Assembly: GCF_022201045.2 (NCBI RefSeq)
Contig: NC_068564.1
Location: forward strand, 23,279,001-23,343,000
Direction: 5' to 3'
Source: Citrus sinensis
Lineage: Eukaryota; Streptophyta; Magnoliopsida; Sapindales; Rutaceae
Length of the DNA: 64,000 bases
Shown piece by piece: positions 11,827-24,749 of this stretch. Each line of letters begins with the position of its first letter. The stretch's first letter is position 1. The translations under genes and the position numbers were made by a program. The notes under the pieces are model-generated. The model had not been told where the DNA came from. It saw only the letters and a list, made by a program, of their open reading frames with translations, and searched no databases.

Positions 11827-12670
11827 TGAGTAATATCCTTATTTCTTACAGCCAAGTCAGATGTGCCTCAAGAAAGCCCAGACTAATCAAGTTTCTAGTA
11901 TTAATCCATTGCATTGCAAATACTAGAAACGGGGGACCGGTGTTTAAGGGATTTATAACGACGAGACCAGTCATACCTTGGACGAGGAGTCAGCCTCTTT
12001 ACAAGCGAGCAAATAGGTGAAATCTGGTAGCGGGTATCCACAAGCAGGAATTTTCTACTCGGCCACGAGGACGAGATGGTCTCTTGCTAGGAGCTGACAG
12101 CTTTCCCAGCTGAAGATCGAGGTCGGCAGACCCAATCTATAACGGTTAACGAAACGCGCACTCCTATCCGAGAATCTAGGCACAAAACCCACTCAGTCGC
12201 AACTATGATATTCAAGCATCCACTTCCGTGAGCTGGGGAAAGTGATGTGAGTGGATCGTGGGGGATTGGATTCACAGGAAGGCTATAAAAAGGTAATCAA
12301 CAACGGTAAACGAGTTAGACATTTTCACATTAGAACTTAAGAAAAAGCATATTTAGGGAGACAGGAGAGAAAAGCTCAAAGGCACTTTTACTGCCTACTG
12401 CCTAAGAGACCAAAAAATAGCCACGAGATCAGTGGTCAAGTTTCCCAAAAAAGTAAACCGACTTTTCTGACTTGAGCGTCGAAGGGTTTACGCTGGGAGT
12501 GCTCTGACCAGTTTCTGTGTGTGTAGGAGTCTGCTGAAGTTGAAGTCATACGAGGCGTTGTTCTGCTCGGTGAGAAGAGTTACGAGGAGAATCTACAGTT
12601 GATCGAGAGTTCGAGAGTTGAGGAAAGATCCTGGTTGTGCACGAGCAGACACCAGAATCTCGCATCAACA
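11827..12670 (+). mobile_element. 3' LTR of the gypsy element
   Basis: The right boundary is firm: after CATCAACA at 12670 the sequence continues as a tandem-repeat copy also present at 17345 and 14205. The left boundary is inferred from a purine-rich tract (AAAAGGGGAAACGAC to GCGGGAG, about 11808-11826) that would act as polypurine primer, followed by TGAG at 11827; a start at TGTC 11707 is the alternative. A TATA box (CTATAAAAAGG) lies at about 12282-12292. No second LTR of this family is in the window, so the 5' part of the element is missing. Confidence 0.6.
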
Positions 12671-13984
12671 TGTAGTATTACAAATATTAAAAATATGATT
12701 TTTTTATGAAAAAGTTTAAATTTATTAAATTGGTGACTCAATCATAGGATGAAATGAATTAATTGAGTTAAGCAGGATTAGATTTTTTTATACAATTAAT
12801 AAATGGATCAATGAGGGTGGGCAAAGTAACTTGACTTGACTCGATCCAAAAAATTCAAGTTCGAACTAAATAATGACTCCAACCTAATCGAGTTGGATTA
12901 TGGCCAATCTGATTGGATCTAATCGTGAACCCAATCCAATTCGAAACACTATGCACACATAAATAATATACGACACAAATTTTTTATTTGATTCAATCCG
13001 AACTATAATTAGGTCAGATAGAATAGGATTACAAGTTTGAATTGAGTTTAAATTACCTTTTTTTCCCAACCCGATTAACTTGAAACCCAATCAGATTGAT
13101 ATAGACTAGACCCGGTCCGAACATGAATTTGCTCGTTCTTAGAATCTGAGTGTAAATGGGCTCAAATTTAACACCCACAAGAAGGCCCAAGAAATTAGAT
13201 GCAGGCCCAAGCCAGCAAATGATTAGGTGCATGTGGCTTTCTTTGACTAATACATCCATAACGTTGCGACCTTATTCGTCAAAGTTTGTTAAATCACTAG
13301 AACATTTCCACCATCCTCTTCTTTTATTTTCTTTTTTTCCTTGTCTGTCTTTGTCTTTATAATTTGTAAAAAAAAATAATTAATTATAAATAAAATAAAA
13401 TAAATACTAACTTTAACTCAATTTTAGCCACTCGTTGCATGAGGAGAGGTAAAGACGAAAGGTAAAAATTAAATAAATAAAAAACCTTATCCTAATAATA
13501 AACTGAACAAAAGGATAAAGAAGCAAAATCAAAACCACCGTCCCCAAGACTCATGTCATGATTACACCATGTCACCATTAGAAAAAATAAATGCCAAAAC
13601 AATCGGGTGCACACTTATTTGTAATGAATCATGATTTTATCTTGCTCCATAATAAGGGTGCGTTTGGGATTGAGGTGCTGTAGCTTTTAAGCTACAGCTG
13701 CTGTGAAAAAAAAGCTGTAATTATGAAACAAAAGTTAATAATATATATTAAATATAAATTTTAAATAATAATTTTGATAAAATTATTAAAGATATAATAG
13801 ATTTTGTATTATACAAGTGAAAAATCATATCAATATAGCTTAAAAGCTACAGCAGTTAGTGTTTACCAAACACTTTAGTGCTGTAGCTTTTAAGCTACAG
13901 CTGCCCAACCTCAATCCCAAACGCACCTTAAAGGATATACAGCCAGAGTTGGTAATATTTCATTTGTTTTATTAATTCGACACA
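12671..13984 (+). repeat. Tandem unit copy A (of A, B, C)
   Basis: This copy is collinear with 14205-15215 (copy B) and, for its first half, with 17345-17820 (copy C). Shared landmarks include ATTAAAAATATGATTTTT, GGTGACTC, GGTGGCTTTCTTTGACTAAT and GCATGAGGAGAGG. Its first ~230 bp are missing because the gypsy element inserted there. It carries a MITE (13656-13928) absent from copy B. The unit codes for nothing recognisable. Confidence 0.85.
13656..13928. mobile_element. Tourist-like MITE (PIF/Harbinger type), TSD TAA
   Basis: Terminal inverted repeats start GGGTGCGTTTGGGATTGAGGT on the left, with AGGTGCGTTTGGGATTGAGGT as the reverse complement of the right end; inner inverted blocks GCTGTAGCTTTTAAGCTACAGC follow. 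The 273 bp element is flanked by TAA (13653-13655 and 13929-13931). Copy B at about 15160-15175 shows the empty site CCATAATAAAGGATAT, which proves the insertion. TAA duplications and GGG/GGC starts are typical of Tourist elements. Confidence 0.92.
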
Positions 13985-15215
13985 AATATGATAGGAATAA
14001 ATAAGTTTAGACGGTTAAATTTGATAAAATTATTAAAATTGTTCGTAATTATGATACTTCAGTTAATAACCATGCCGAGTTCAAGTTTAGAGTTTACGAC
14101 ACAATAACCTATTTATGACATAATTAGTTGTTTTATATTGACTTATTTTTTAGTTAGAGATATATATATTTGTCATATTTAGAACAAAATCAATTAGAGT
14201 TTAAGAATAGTACTAATAATATTAAAAATATAATTTTTATTAAAAAAATTAAATTTATTAAATTGACGACTCAATTATTGAATGATAACAAATGAATTGA
14301 TTAAGCAGGATTAGATTTTTTATACAATTAATAAATGGATCAGCAATGGGTGGGCAAAATAGCTCGATTTGACTAGATCCAAAAAAATTAAGTTCGGATC
14401 AAATGTAGATGAAGACTCCAACCCTATTGGATCTTATCGATAACACAATCTAATTTAAAACATAATGCCATATACAAACAATATATGACACAAATTTTTT
14501 ATCAATATGATCATATTCGAATTATATTCAGTTCATATCAAATAAAAATACAAGTTCGGATTGAATTTAAATTATTTTTTTCAATCCGATTAACTCAAAA
14601 CCTCATCGAATTAATCCAAACCCAATCCAAACATAAATTTGCTCATCTACAGGACCTGAGTGTAAGTGAGCTCAAATTTAAAACCCATGAGAAGACCCAA
14701 GAAATCAGATGCAGCCCAACCCTGCAGATGATTAGGTGCAGGTGGCTTTCTTTGACTAATAAATCCATGACGTTGCGATGTCATTGGTCAAAGTTCGTTA
14801 AATCACTAGAGCATTTCCACCATCCTCTCCTATTTTTTATTCTCTCCTCATCTCTCTTTATCTTTGTAATTAGCGGAAAAAAATTAATTTAATTATAAAT
14901 GAAATAAAATAAATACTAACTTTAACTCAATTTTAGCCGCTCATTGCATGAGGAGAGGCAAAGAACGAGAGGTAAAAAATAAATAAATAAATAACCATAT
15001 CCTAACAATAAACAGTATAAACTGAACAAAAGGATAAAGAAGTAAAATCAAAACCCGTCGTCGCCAAGACTCATGTCATGGTTATACCATTTAAAAAAAA
15101 ATGCCAAAACAATGCGACGCACACTTATTTGTAATAAATCATGATTTTATCTTGTTCCATAATAAAGGATATGCAACCAAAGTTGGTATTATTTGATTTG
15201 AATTATTAATTCAAC
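13985..15215 (+). repeat. Tandem unit copy B
   Basis: This is the most complete copy. It starts near AATATGATAGGAATAAATAAG, matching 17114-17135 in copy C, and runs through the landmarks shared with copy A. Its right end is separated from copy C by a solo LTR with target duplication ATAAA. Confidence 0.85.
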
Positions 15216-15220
15216 ATAAA

Positions 15221-17110
15221 TGACACGACTTAAAAGTGTTTGTTTTACTCTCAAATATAAGAGTGTCTAGTTATAATATATTTCGGTGAGTCCGAGGTCG
15301 ACCCACAGAAAAAGATTTAATTTGTTTATTTTATTTTATCTAAAATTTGAAAATAAAACTTAAATATAAACAACTTAATTTAAATAAAATTATGAAATTG
15401 AATTAGTTAGGGTTGTGGATTCACTCTTAGTAGTAAATAAAACTTGATAAATTCTTTTTGCCATTTTTTAGATTTATTACCCAAAAGATTAATTATATAA
15501 ATTATTATTATTTTCCCTTTAATTTTATGATAGATTAAGTATTCATTGTGCCAAAATTTAATTTGTCTACAATAAGTCAAAATACCATTTTACCATACCT
15601 TATATTTTGATAAAAAGAATTTATTGTGCCAAACTCCCTTGTTTGTCTACAATAAATCAAAATCTCATAATATAAAATATGTATAAATTAAATAGAAAAT
15701 AATTTAATTTATAAAATTAAAAATAGAATTTCATTAAATCTTATTTATTTCCTAAGAGTTTCACCTTCCCCTAACTTAGGGGTGGGCACGGTTCGATTCG
15801 GTTCGGTTCGGTTCGAAATTAAGTAGAACCGATTTAAATCGGTTATTTTATAAAAAGAACCGAATAAGAACCAAACTCAATAAGAACCGAACTCAAACGG
15901 TTCTTTTCGGATCGGTTCGGTTCGGTTCGATTTTTTCGGTTCTGGGCCTATTGCAACAATTAATTTATCCTAATTTTATTACAAATATTAACAATAAATA
16001 CAAAGTATTCAAAACACATTTTATCACTAATATCTTACTAATTATTAATAAGATACTCCCAAAATATGAAATATTAAAATTTCAAAATACATAACCAAAC
16101 TCCAATACTCCATCTATATAAACATAATCATAATGTTATAAAGAGAAATAACACATGTTTGATTTGAATAAAATCATGTTTGATTTGAATAAAATTATTA
16201 ACACATGTTTGATTTGAATAAAATAAAAAAATAATTCGGTTCTTCGGTTCGATTTTTCGGTTCAACTAAGTGAACCGAATACCGAACCGAATACCGAACC
16301 GACATTTCGGTTTTTTTTACAAACGGTATATTCGGTTTTTTAAAAAAATAAAAACCGAACCGAATTAAAAAAAAACCGTCGGTTCGGTTCGGTTTTTTTA
16401 ACATTACGGTTTTTTTGCCCACCCCTACCCTAACTATTAATATTTAGCTAAACATGTTTTTTATAAAGGAAATTACTGAAATTGAAAAACACATAATTAA
16501 AAATGGAATTTGAAAATTGAAATAAAACTAATTTTATTGATTGAAAATAAATTACAAAGAGAGATGAGAAGAAGAATTTGTGGGAAAAGAAGAGAAGAAA
16601 ATGTGTGGAGAGGTGTATTCACCCCCCTCTATTTATACTAATACATGGTAAATCCACACCACACAAATAAAAAAAATCTAATTACATTTTAACCTTACAT
16701 TTGTCCCACTAATAAAACATAAACCTAACTTATCCACTCAAGCACATCCAACACATTCCACTAACAATTACCATACCTAATATGATAAAAACTTATAATT
16801 TTACAATTACCACATTTACCGTGGTAAAAACGTAAAAAAAAACAACAAAAATCTTGGATCCTCCTCGACAATGACATAATTTCTCGGACTTCCGGAATCT
16901 AAATTTGACATCCATGTATTTGTTCGGAGCCTCAAATTGCATGAAATTATTATTTTTACCTAATAAACATACAAAAATACAGAAAATCAAATATTTAGAA
17001 AAATAATTAGAAATTCACAATATGTTACACAATTACAAATATAAATTACATTAATAAAACAAAATAACATTTTTATCCCTTAATAAACATACAATTTTTA
17101 ACACTAATCA
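15221..17110. mobile_element. Solo LTR, TSD ATAAA, carrying a hAT-like insertion
   Basis: It begins TGACACGACTT and ends AACACTAATCA, and is flanked by ATAAA at 15216-15220 and 17111-17115. After removing the internal hAT-like element it is about 1.23 kb. It has LTR-like content: a purine-rich stretch (16556-16612) just before a TATA-like CTATTTATACTA at 16628-16640. No gag or pol remains, as expected after LTR-LTR recombination. Copy A at about 13975 (ACACAAATATGATAGG) shows the unoccupied site. Confidence 0.82.
15777..16427. mobile_element. hAT-like non-autonomous element, TSD CCCTAACT, rich in GGTTC repeats
   Basis: The ends are TAGGGGTGGGCA (left) and TGCCCACCCCTA (right), perfect inverted repeats, flanked by the 8-bp duplication CCCTAACT (15769-15776 and 16428-16435). 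An 8-bp duplication is diagnostic of hAT transposons. Both subterminal regions hold inverted arrays of GGTTCGGTTCGG, so the ends can form a long hairpin. There is no transposase. It sits inside the solo LTR and is therefore the younger insertion. Confidence 0.9.
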
Positions 17111-17115
17111 ATAAA

Positions 17116-17820
17116 TATGTCAAGAATAAATAAGTTTAGAAAGTCAAATTTGATAAAATTATTAAATTGTTCATATTCATGTTACTCGGGCTAATAATCA
17201 TGTCGAGTTTAAGTTTAGAGTTTCTGACACAATAACGTGTTTATGTCATAATTAGTTGTATTAGATTGACTTATATTTTAGTCAATAGATGATATATGTT
17301 ACAGTTTTCATATTTAGAACAAAATCAGTTAGAGTTTAAGAAGGTAGTACTACAAATATTAAAAATATGATTTTTATGAAAAAAATTTAAATTTATTAAG
17401 TGGTGACTCGATTATCACATGATAATGACTTAATTGAGTTAACCAAGATTATACTTATATACAATTAGTAAATAAATCGATAAGGGGTGGATAAATAATC
17501 TGACCCAACCCAATCCAAAAAATTTGGACCCAAATTGGATGCGGATGACTCTAATCTTGTCGGGTTGGATTTTGGCCAACCGGATCCAATCTGAAACACC
17601 ATGCACACACAAACCATATATAACATAAAATCTTGACCGATTCAAACTTTATTTTTATCAGACCAGATAGGATTATAAGTTTAGATTGAATTTGAATTAG
17701 TTTTCTCTCAATCCGATTAATCCAAAATCTGATCAAGTTGATCCGAACCTAATCCGATCATGAATTTACCCATCTTTAAGATATGAGTGTAAGAGAACTC
17801 AAATTTAACACCACATGAAA
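17116..17820 (+). repeat. Tandem unit copy C, truncated
   Basis: It matches the start of copy B (AAGAATAAATAAGTTTAGA) and continues through the common AT-rich and CCAATC-rich part until the sequence CTCAAATTTAACACC at about 17810, where similarity to copies A and B ends. The second half of the unit is absent. Confidence 0.8.
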
Positions 17821-19530
17821 TGGACATAAACATGACCCACCAACTTTATTGCCACCTAAAACAACAACCTAAGAAGTTCCTTGATAGCTAGTATGAACTT
17901 AAAAATAATAATTATAATAATAAAATGCTGAAAAAAATTTTATGAACTGTTTGAAAAAAACTGGGAACTAGTATGGGACCGTGGAGGTGCAACTGGAGGA
18001 GGCTGGGCAAGCAGCCCACCATTTTTGCACATTTATCTATTTATGTGGATAAGATAAGAAATTTCAATTACAGTTTATAATATTTGTCAGTCAAATCCAT
18101 TCATCCACAGTTTACTCCTGAAAACACAGGCTCGCTACCTGCGGTTTCTTAATTTCTGCTTCATGTCATTTTCATCTAGCAGCTATGGATAAAGCTTTAG
18201 CAGTCCACACCAAACCATATCCAAATACCAAATTATTAATTTGTGAATTCATCGTATAGAAAATGATGATAACAGTTCCTAATAACAACGAAGGTTTGTT
18301 TGATTAAACAAAATGTTTGCGATATGTAACAAAAAATTATTTCTTAACTATAATGTTGTGATAGTTATAATAAAAAATTAATTATATCATTACAAACTCA
18401 AAAAAATGTCGTTTTAAATTTATTTTTTAATATGACTCTGTCACTAATTTAAATATTTAAGATGTGTTTGACATATCACATTACATGAGATTGTATTAAT
18501 TAATGTAATGTAATCTCTTATTTGATAAATATTCTTGTTCACATTATGGTGCCATAATATGAATACTGCCGCATTAAGAAAAACTGAGGGGTCTAGTTTA
18601 TATAATATGCCACTGTTTATATTGACTTTTTAAAGTTTCTTTAATTAAAATAATGAAATTAAATAAAAATATTATAATATTAAATAAAATTAAAAACTCA
18701 AATGTGTTCCCGACGGATAGTTCGAAGATAGTCGGCCACCAGTGACCTATGCATAAAATTGTGCTTTGCACTAAAATTTGGAGTCATTAAAATTCTTATT
18801 ATCGGGACTACGTAATCATGCAATTATTACTGACAAAAAAACTTCCGTTTATTGTAATTTAACAGTCAAAATTTTGAAAACAAAAACTTTAAGGGTAGAT
18901 CTACGGCAAATAAAAATTCATTTCCTAATAATAGTTACATCATTGTATAGCTTTGACATTAAAAATTCTAACAGTACTAAAATATAGTTCAAATAACACT
19001 AAAAGTACAGCTACCAGCGGCCGCTTATGGTGGCCTGCGGTTAAAATTATTTATTTTAATTACAAAAATTTAAATTATTTTTAAATATAAATAAATCTTA
19101 ATTAATTTAATATTACTTAAAAATATTATTTTATATTATACAATTCATATTACACCAAACATAATATTATAAAATAATAAATAGAATACAGCTTAATCCA
19201 GTAAAACTAATATACAGCACAATACAGAGTCATAAATACGCTGTAAGACACACCAGAGAAAGAGGGCGATAACGATACGACATCGTCTTGACCATACTCA
19301 GGGGAAACAAAGGAAAACAAAAGAAATGATGGAAGAAACAAAAATGCAAGTGGAACTGGAATGTACAGTTTTAGGATAAGAATGCCTTGGAATTTGAGAA
19401 AGTTTCCAGAATCCTTATCCATCCCTGCAACGTCATCCAGCCTCTTGACCGTTTTTAAAAAATAAAATAAAACAAAAAGACAAGATGGCCGCTTGATAAA
19501 TCATTAACTCCACCGCATGTCCCTGGACCT
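17821..19530. other. Intergenic, AT-rich, no gene seen
   Basis: No coding sequence was recognised. A possible degraded MITE spans about 18468-19162 (GATGTGTTTGAC start, ACCAAACA end, each next to TAA), but its terminal repeats match poorly. The last ~300 bp before the TATA box at 19537 form the promoter of the downstream gene. Confidence 0.5.
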
Positions 19531-19536
19531 TATTAT

Positions 19537-19548
19537 ATATATAAAAGG
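19537..19548 (+). promoter_or_regulatory. TATA box of the DUF3700 gene
   Basis: TATATAAAAGGG lies about 80 bp before the start codon at 19624. This leaves roughly 50 bp of 5' leader, reasonable for a plant gene. Confidence 0.7.
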
Positions 19549-19623
19549 GGTAGTCTGGCTGATTCTTTCATTCTCTCGTTGCATCATTAATTTCTCAAGA
19601 AAGGAAATTTTGTTATAAAGAAT

Positions 19624-20578
19624 ATGTTGGCGATATTTCACAAGGCGTTTGCCAATCCGCCTGAGGAGCTTCATAGCCCTGCGTCTCAAAAATGTTCGAA
19701 GAGGCCTAAACTCCCTGAGGATACCCTCAGTGACTTCCTCTCCCGTCACCCGGATAACACTTTCTCCATGAACTTTGGCCATGCTGCTGTTCTTGCTTAC
19801 GTCCCCCCTCACTCCCCTTTAACCAAGGACCGAAGGTTGTTTTGCGGGTTTGAGGACATATACTGTCTGTTCATGGGGTCCTTGAACAACTTGTGTTCGC
19901 TGATCAGGCAATATGGGTTGTCAAAGGGAACCGATGAGGCCATGTTTGTGATAGAGGCGTATCGTACGCTCAGAGACCGGGGTCCTTACCCAGCTGACCA
20001 GGTTGTCAAGGATCTTGATGGGAGCTTTGCTTTTGTGGTCTACGATAGCAAGGCCGGCACGGTCTTCACTGCTCTGGTAGGTTAGGGTTTGCTCGAATGT
20101 ACGCGCAGAGCAGACTCCTTTGGTTTCATAAATGATTAAGCAGAATTCTTTTTGTTAATGAATTATTTAATTTTGCAGGGTTCTGATGGGGGAGTGAAGC
20201 TGTACTGGGGAATTGCAGCCGATGGATCTGTGGTCATATCTGATGACTTGGAGGTCATCAAAGAGGGATGTGCCAAGTCATTTGCTCCCTTCCCACAGGG
20301 TAAGTTAAATTTTTTCTCCCATTATTGGCTATAAGATGATGAAACAGGGGTGTGTTGTTACACTTGCACAATTGCATTTTGCAGGGTGCATGTTCCACAG
20401 TGAAGGAGGATTGATGAGCTTTGAGCATCCAATGAACAAGATAAGGGCAATGCCAAGAGTAGATAGTGAAGGTGTCATGTGTGGAGCCAATTTCAAGGTT
20501 GATAAATACACTAGGATCAACAGCATTCCACGTGTGGGAAGTGAAGCAGACTGGACTAATCAATGGGACTCACATTAA
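19624..20578 (+). CDS. Stem-specific TSJT1-like / aluminium-induced protein with YGL and LRDR motifs (DUF3700, Wali7)
   Basis: There are three exons: 19624-20076, 20179-20299 and 20385-20578, with GT-AG introns, giving 255 residues. The N-terminus MLAIFHKAFANPPEEL is the standard start of this family. The name-giving motifs YGL (97-99) and LRDR (116-119) are present, followed by LDGSFAFVVYD, which corresponds to the class-II glutamine-amidotransferase-like fold. The family lacks the N-terminal catalytic Cys of true amidotransferases and its biochemical role is not established; members respond to aluminium, auxin, sugar and dormancy. Length and exon layout are normal and the frame is intact. 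It is probably cytosolic or nuclear. The assignment is strong and the function is open. Confidence 0.95.
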
Positions 20579-21743
20579 TTTATCAATTAAGGATCAATTT
20601 GATTGATCTTGCTGTGAATTTGCCTACTTCCAACTCAAAAGCTGAAACTACTACCTTTCATTTTTCCTTCTATTAAGTTAAAAATAAAGTTGTTACTCAC
20701 TCTTCGAGGTTCTTTTGACCTTTTTCTTTGATAGAGTGTTTTTCTTGTTATGTGGGCAATCCGCAATTGTGTATATATTATTAATCATGTTTGGGTTCTA
20801 ATTAATTTGACTTGTGTAATGGAATGAAGTTGTCGTTTGCTAGTTTGTGGCTTAAGCATTACTATGACCGTTAATAATTATTATTTTGGTGTATGAACGT
20901 TCAATGGCACACCAAAACTATGTCGAGGGACATCAGCTGATGAGTACCAAACTTTCAAACATACCGATTGGATTTTGTAAGATTGTTAAATTTTGAAAAG
21001 TTGGGAAGTTACGCTTTTGATTCCTTTCCAAATTGAAAAAATAATAATATAAAGTGTTTTTTATTATTTTTGAATATAGCATTACCTCATGAATGTAAAA
21101 TAGCATCACTTCATGAATAAAATTTTTTCTAAATTCTTTTGCTTTGTTCATCAAGTCTACTACTTTGCCTTACTGTGATCTTACTGAATATTCGGAGGTT
21201 AAAAACTCAATACTTAATGTTATTTATATGCATTTTTTTTTTTAACAAAAGACATTGTTTTATAGACACAAGGTCATAATAATATAATTTGTACTGGGAA
21301 TCTTTTCAATTTTATTTTTTACCCACTTAGTAATTTCTCAGCAGTATCGCAGGAAACAACACCCAGCAAATCTCTTATAATTTAATACAAATTGGCTGGT
21401 ACTAGCTGCAATTTCTCATCATTTTGTCAACTCAACTGATGATGTAGAGAACTTTTGAAAAGAATAATCTTAGTACTTTGCTCTTTTCAGAGAAAAATTT
21501 TAATCATCAATGCTATTCCACTGAACAAGAATAATGAGGAACAAAATTCAAGATACAGATGACGCCACAACAAACATCAATTTCCTAATTCTACTATATA
21601 GATGATCAACACTGGGATCCGAAAATAGAAAATGGCCTGGAAAGGCAGGAGAGGTCGTTTATCATTCATAAGATGTCTACAAAAAGGTGGTTCAACTGTA
21701 TTCTGCTTGTTGTTTCACCGGAACAGAAAGCATCATGTAAACA
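20579..21743. other. Convergent intergenic region between DUF3700 gene and BRX1
   Basis: It holds the 3' untranslated regions of the two convergent genes. AATAAA-like signals such as AAAAATAAAG near 20680 follow the DUF3700 stop. Nothing else is recognised. Confidence 0.5.
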
Positions 21744-24574
21744 TCATTCCTTCCACATATCAGCAAATTCATCAGGTTCCAATGGATTGGAAAGCTCGTG
21801 CATCTTTCTCCTTGTCTTAGCTTTAACTTTCTTGGCATACTTCCCGGCCTTATTCTTCTTCTCCAGAGCTCTAATCTGAAAGCATTAAAACAAGAAGCAT
21901 ATTGCATTATTGCACGCAAGTAAATTTATACTCAAACAAGGTGAGGATGGCAAGAACCTCTGCGCTAAAGTTCAATAAAAATAACAGAAAATGGTGCCGA
22001 CTACATACCCTAGCATGTCCAAAGACATCCTACTAGTACCCAACGAATCCATTAGAGTCTTGAGTACTATTTTGTCAACTATGCAAATACTACATAGACT
22101 TTTGCGCTCAAAATGAAGAAGAAAACTTAAAACCTTTCTGACCTGATTTGGTGATACATAAAATGGATTCTCATATAGTGTTGGTCCTCCGAAGCTGCCT
22201 CCAAATATCTTAATTGGATTCAAACAAAATCTTGGACCAACCTGCACAGAATCAGTTTCCAAAATTATGCGACGATTGCAATACTTGCTACCACAAGTTT
22301 CACTGAAAGACATATGCAGCAAACCTCAACAAGGGTCATTTTGTCCAGACCTCCCCGAGCCACCTTATCTGATTCATTATGAGGAACTGTAATCTGTGAA
22401 GAAGAAGAAGAAGAAGAATCAGAAAGGATAGCAGCACTAAGAAGAAGAAGCTTCCCCAACCCCCCCCCACCAAAAAAAAAAAAACCGCACATCAGAATTG
22501 CGTAATTCACAAAGTTCAACTAGGAAAGGCACCAACCTGGTAATTCCTGAACCATATGTGATCATCAACAATGGAGAAAACAAAAACATGATCATGGTAA
22601 GGCTTAGACTTCCTGTGCTCCTTTGGAGTTCCAAATATCTAAGAAAAAGAAGAAAAATGAAAATCAGAACATAAAAAGGTCTATTCATAAATATCTAAAA
22701 GACATTGACTGAATTGGCAAAGAACCATCCAAGACATTGTTTTCTAATCAAAACAACTATAGAACTGTGCACTCTTGAAACAAAGATTGAGTAATATGGT
22801 ATTCATGCCTGAAGCATGCTATAAGTTTCCTCAAGGTATTTTAAAAGCCATAAATATAAGACCCACAACCTAAATAAGCTTTTCTCTGATAGTTAGAATG
22901 AGATAAAATGAATATGTCGGAGAAAAATGGATGTAAAACTAGGCAAGCAAATTAACTGTAAGCGTAATGCCACATAGGAAAGAATGCCATATTCACCAGA
23001 CGATGATCAAGAATTAGCAAAAGAACAAAAATATCGAATACATCGCGTGCACAGGTATCATTCATGAAAACATCTCTAGATTAACACATTGCAATTGGTG
23101 AAGAGCATTGGAGAAGCCTAGATGACCATTCCCAGAGCCAGAATCCATATGCAAAACACAGACAGGACAAAAATACTGCTTGCTTTAAAGGGAGGAAGCA
23201 AAAACCAAAGTACCTGAATGATCATTTCCTTTATAAGTTTCCAGTGGGCATCTTTACCAAAATTAGACGAGAATGTCAGAAGAGGTCGTGACGCTTTTAG
23301 ATGGTTTCCAGTAAGCTTCAGTTCTTCCATTGTGTGCACTATAATAAGAAGGCAATTGTTATATGTTAGTTATTTTTTTCCCCCCTCAAATTGATAACTA
23401 GAAATAAAAAATAAGAAGCATCAAAATTATATACACAGAAAACAACAAATACTTCAGATTTGCAAGAGTGTGTGTGTGTCAAATACAAATATAGATTCAG
23501 AAATCATGAACTTTATACTTATAATGCAATCTAAAGCTCTTAAGCCAATATGATTTGAGATCTAATGAGAAAATTACCCGCATTTACTAAAAATTTCACA
23601 GATGGACCATTGGGGCTCTTGGCCATCCACAGATAAAGGTCTTTATGTTTCCTACACTGAAATAAAGAGGGCAAAGAATACAGTGTCAGACATCAATTTT
23701 ATATCTGTATGTTAGAGTAATTAAACCTACAAGTGTGAACCAAACTTTCACTCTGAAAGCACTCCAATAAATTTGTAAAACTGCAACCCCCACATAATCG
23801 GAACAATAACAGGTAGCAGACTCTTAAGACCCAATCGAGATTGGAAATTGAATTCTTAGTCCTTAAACTGATTTATTAACATCCAACTGAAGCAGAAAGT
23901 TCTATGCACTGAAGCTCTCTGCACTATATAGATAAACAAAAATTATGGCATGTGTAAGCAAACCATTAAACATCAGTCCTGTAATTGGAGGAAGAAGTCT
24001 ACATCCCGCATATTATATTGCACAATGTAATTTTCATGAATGTTTCTAACTGACAGAATTCGATTCTCATCATTATTTGGCATTTGAATATATAACAGAT
24101 TAGAACTAAACATTCAAAACAAAACTTAAAAAACCATTACCTCAAAAAACAAGCAGGACGAACAGCTCTTGAGCTCAACAAGCTCATTCAAAGTAGCACC
24201 TTTACTGCTTTTAGCCTCAACTTTATTATCCTTCTTACAGTGAGGCAAAAGCGACACCACATTCAACATCAAGTGCCTATACCTACACAAACCACAAAAA
24301 CAACCAATACCCAGTGATTAATTCAACCTCTTGAATCACAAAAACAACCCAAAATTCAATTCAAATCAGAACAAAGCTCTCACCTGAAATTGATGCGACG
24401 CGAGCAAGTAACCAAAACCTTTTCTTTGTTTCTAAAGACACCTGGGGCTTCAGTTTCTTTCATTTCAATCTTGTCTTTCCAGCCCAAAAGCGTCCGCTTT
24501 GGCCGCCCTTCGGTAAGACTGTCATCTTTCTTTGTGGGTTCGATAATTTCAGTGTGCTTTCGTTTCTTCCCCAT
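21744..24574 (-). CDS. BRX1: Ribosome biogenesis protein BRX1 homolog (Brix domain)
   Basis: There are eight exons: 24574-24384, 24282-24141, 23656-23578, 23338-23214, 22638-22537, 22393-22325, 22241-22143 and 21875-21744. All have consensus splice sites and preserve the frame to 312 residues. After a basic N-terminus (MGKKRKH) and the RTLLGWKDK motif, the Brix domain starts at VLVTCSRRINFRYRHLM and includes VHTMEELKLTGNHLK, SRPLLTFSS, GPRFCLNPIKIF and the C-terminal GGPTLYENPFYVSPNQ. Brix proteins bind pre-rRNA; BRX1 acts in the nucleolus in assembly and maturation of the 60S subunit. Length and order match plant BRX1 throughout. No defect is seen. It is divergently placed to the LanC-like gene, about 1.1 kb apart. 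Confidence 0.97.
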
Positions 24575-24578
24575 AGCC

Positions 24579-24701
24579 TAAACAATATAGCGTAAAAAAA
24601 ATATAAATATTTGAAAAATAAAGCAAAAATTATGAGAAATAGATAGAGAGATCAAAGGGTTGCTTAGAATTTTTTTTTTTTTTTTGCCCTTTTTCATTTA
24701 C
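24579..24701 (-). other. Probable 5'UTR intron of BRX1
   Basis: On the minus strand AATCAG is followed by GTAAATG near 24701, and a T-rich tract ending TGTTTAG precedes GCTATGGGG, the start codon context. This gives a short leader intron ending just before the ATG. It is inferred from splice consensus only. Confidence 0.55.
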
Positions 24702-24749
24702 CTGATTTTGCTTTTGCTGCTGCTGAGAATGGAGGAAGAGAGAGATGAT

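Noticed and set aside
14485..14892. 135-codon plus-strand frame
   Set aside because: It lies in tandem unit B; the equivalent in unit A is broken and no protein motif is visible.
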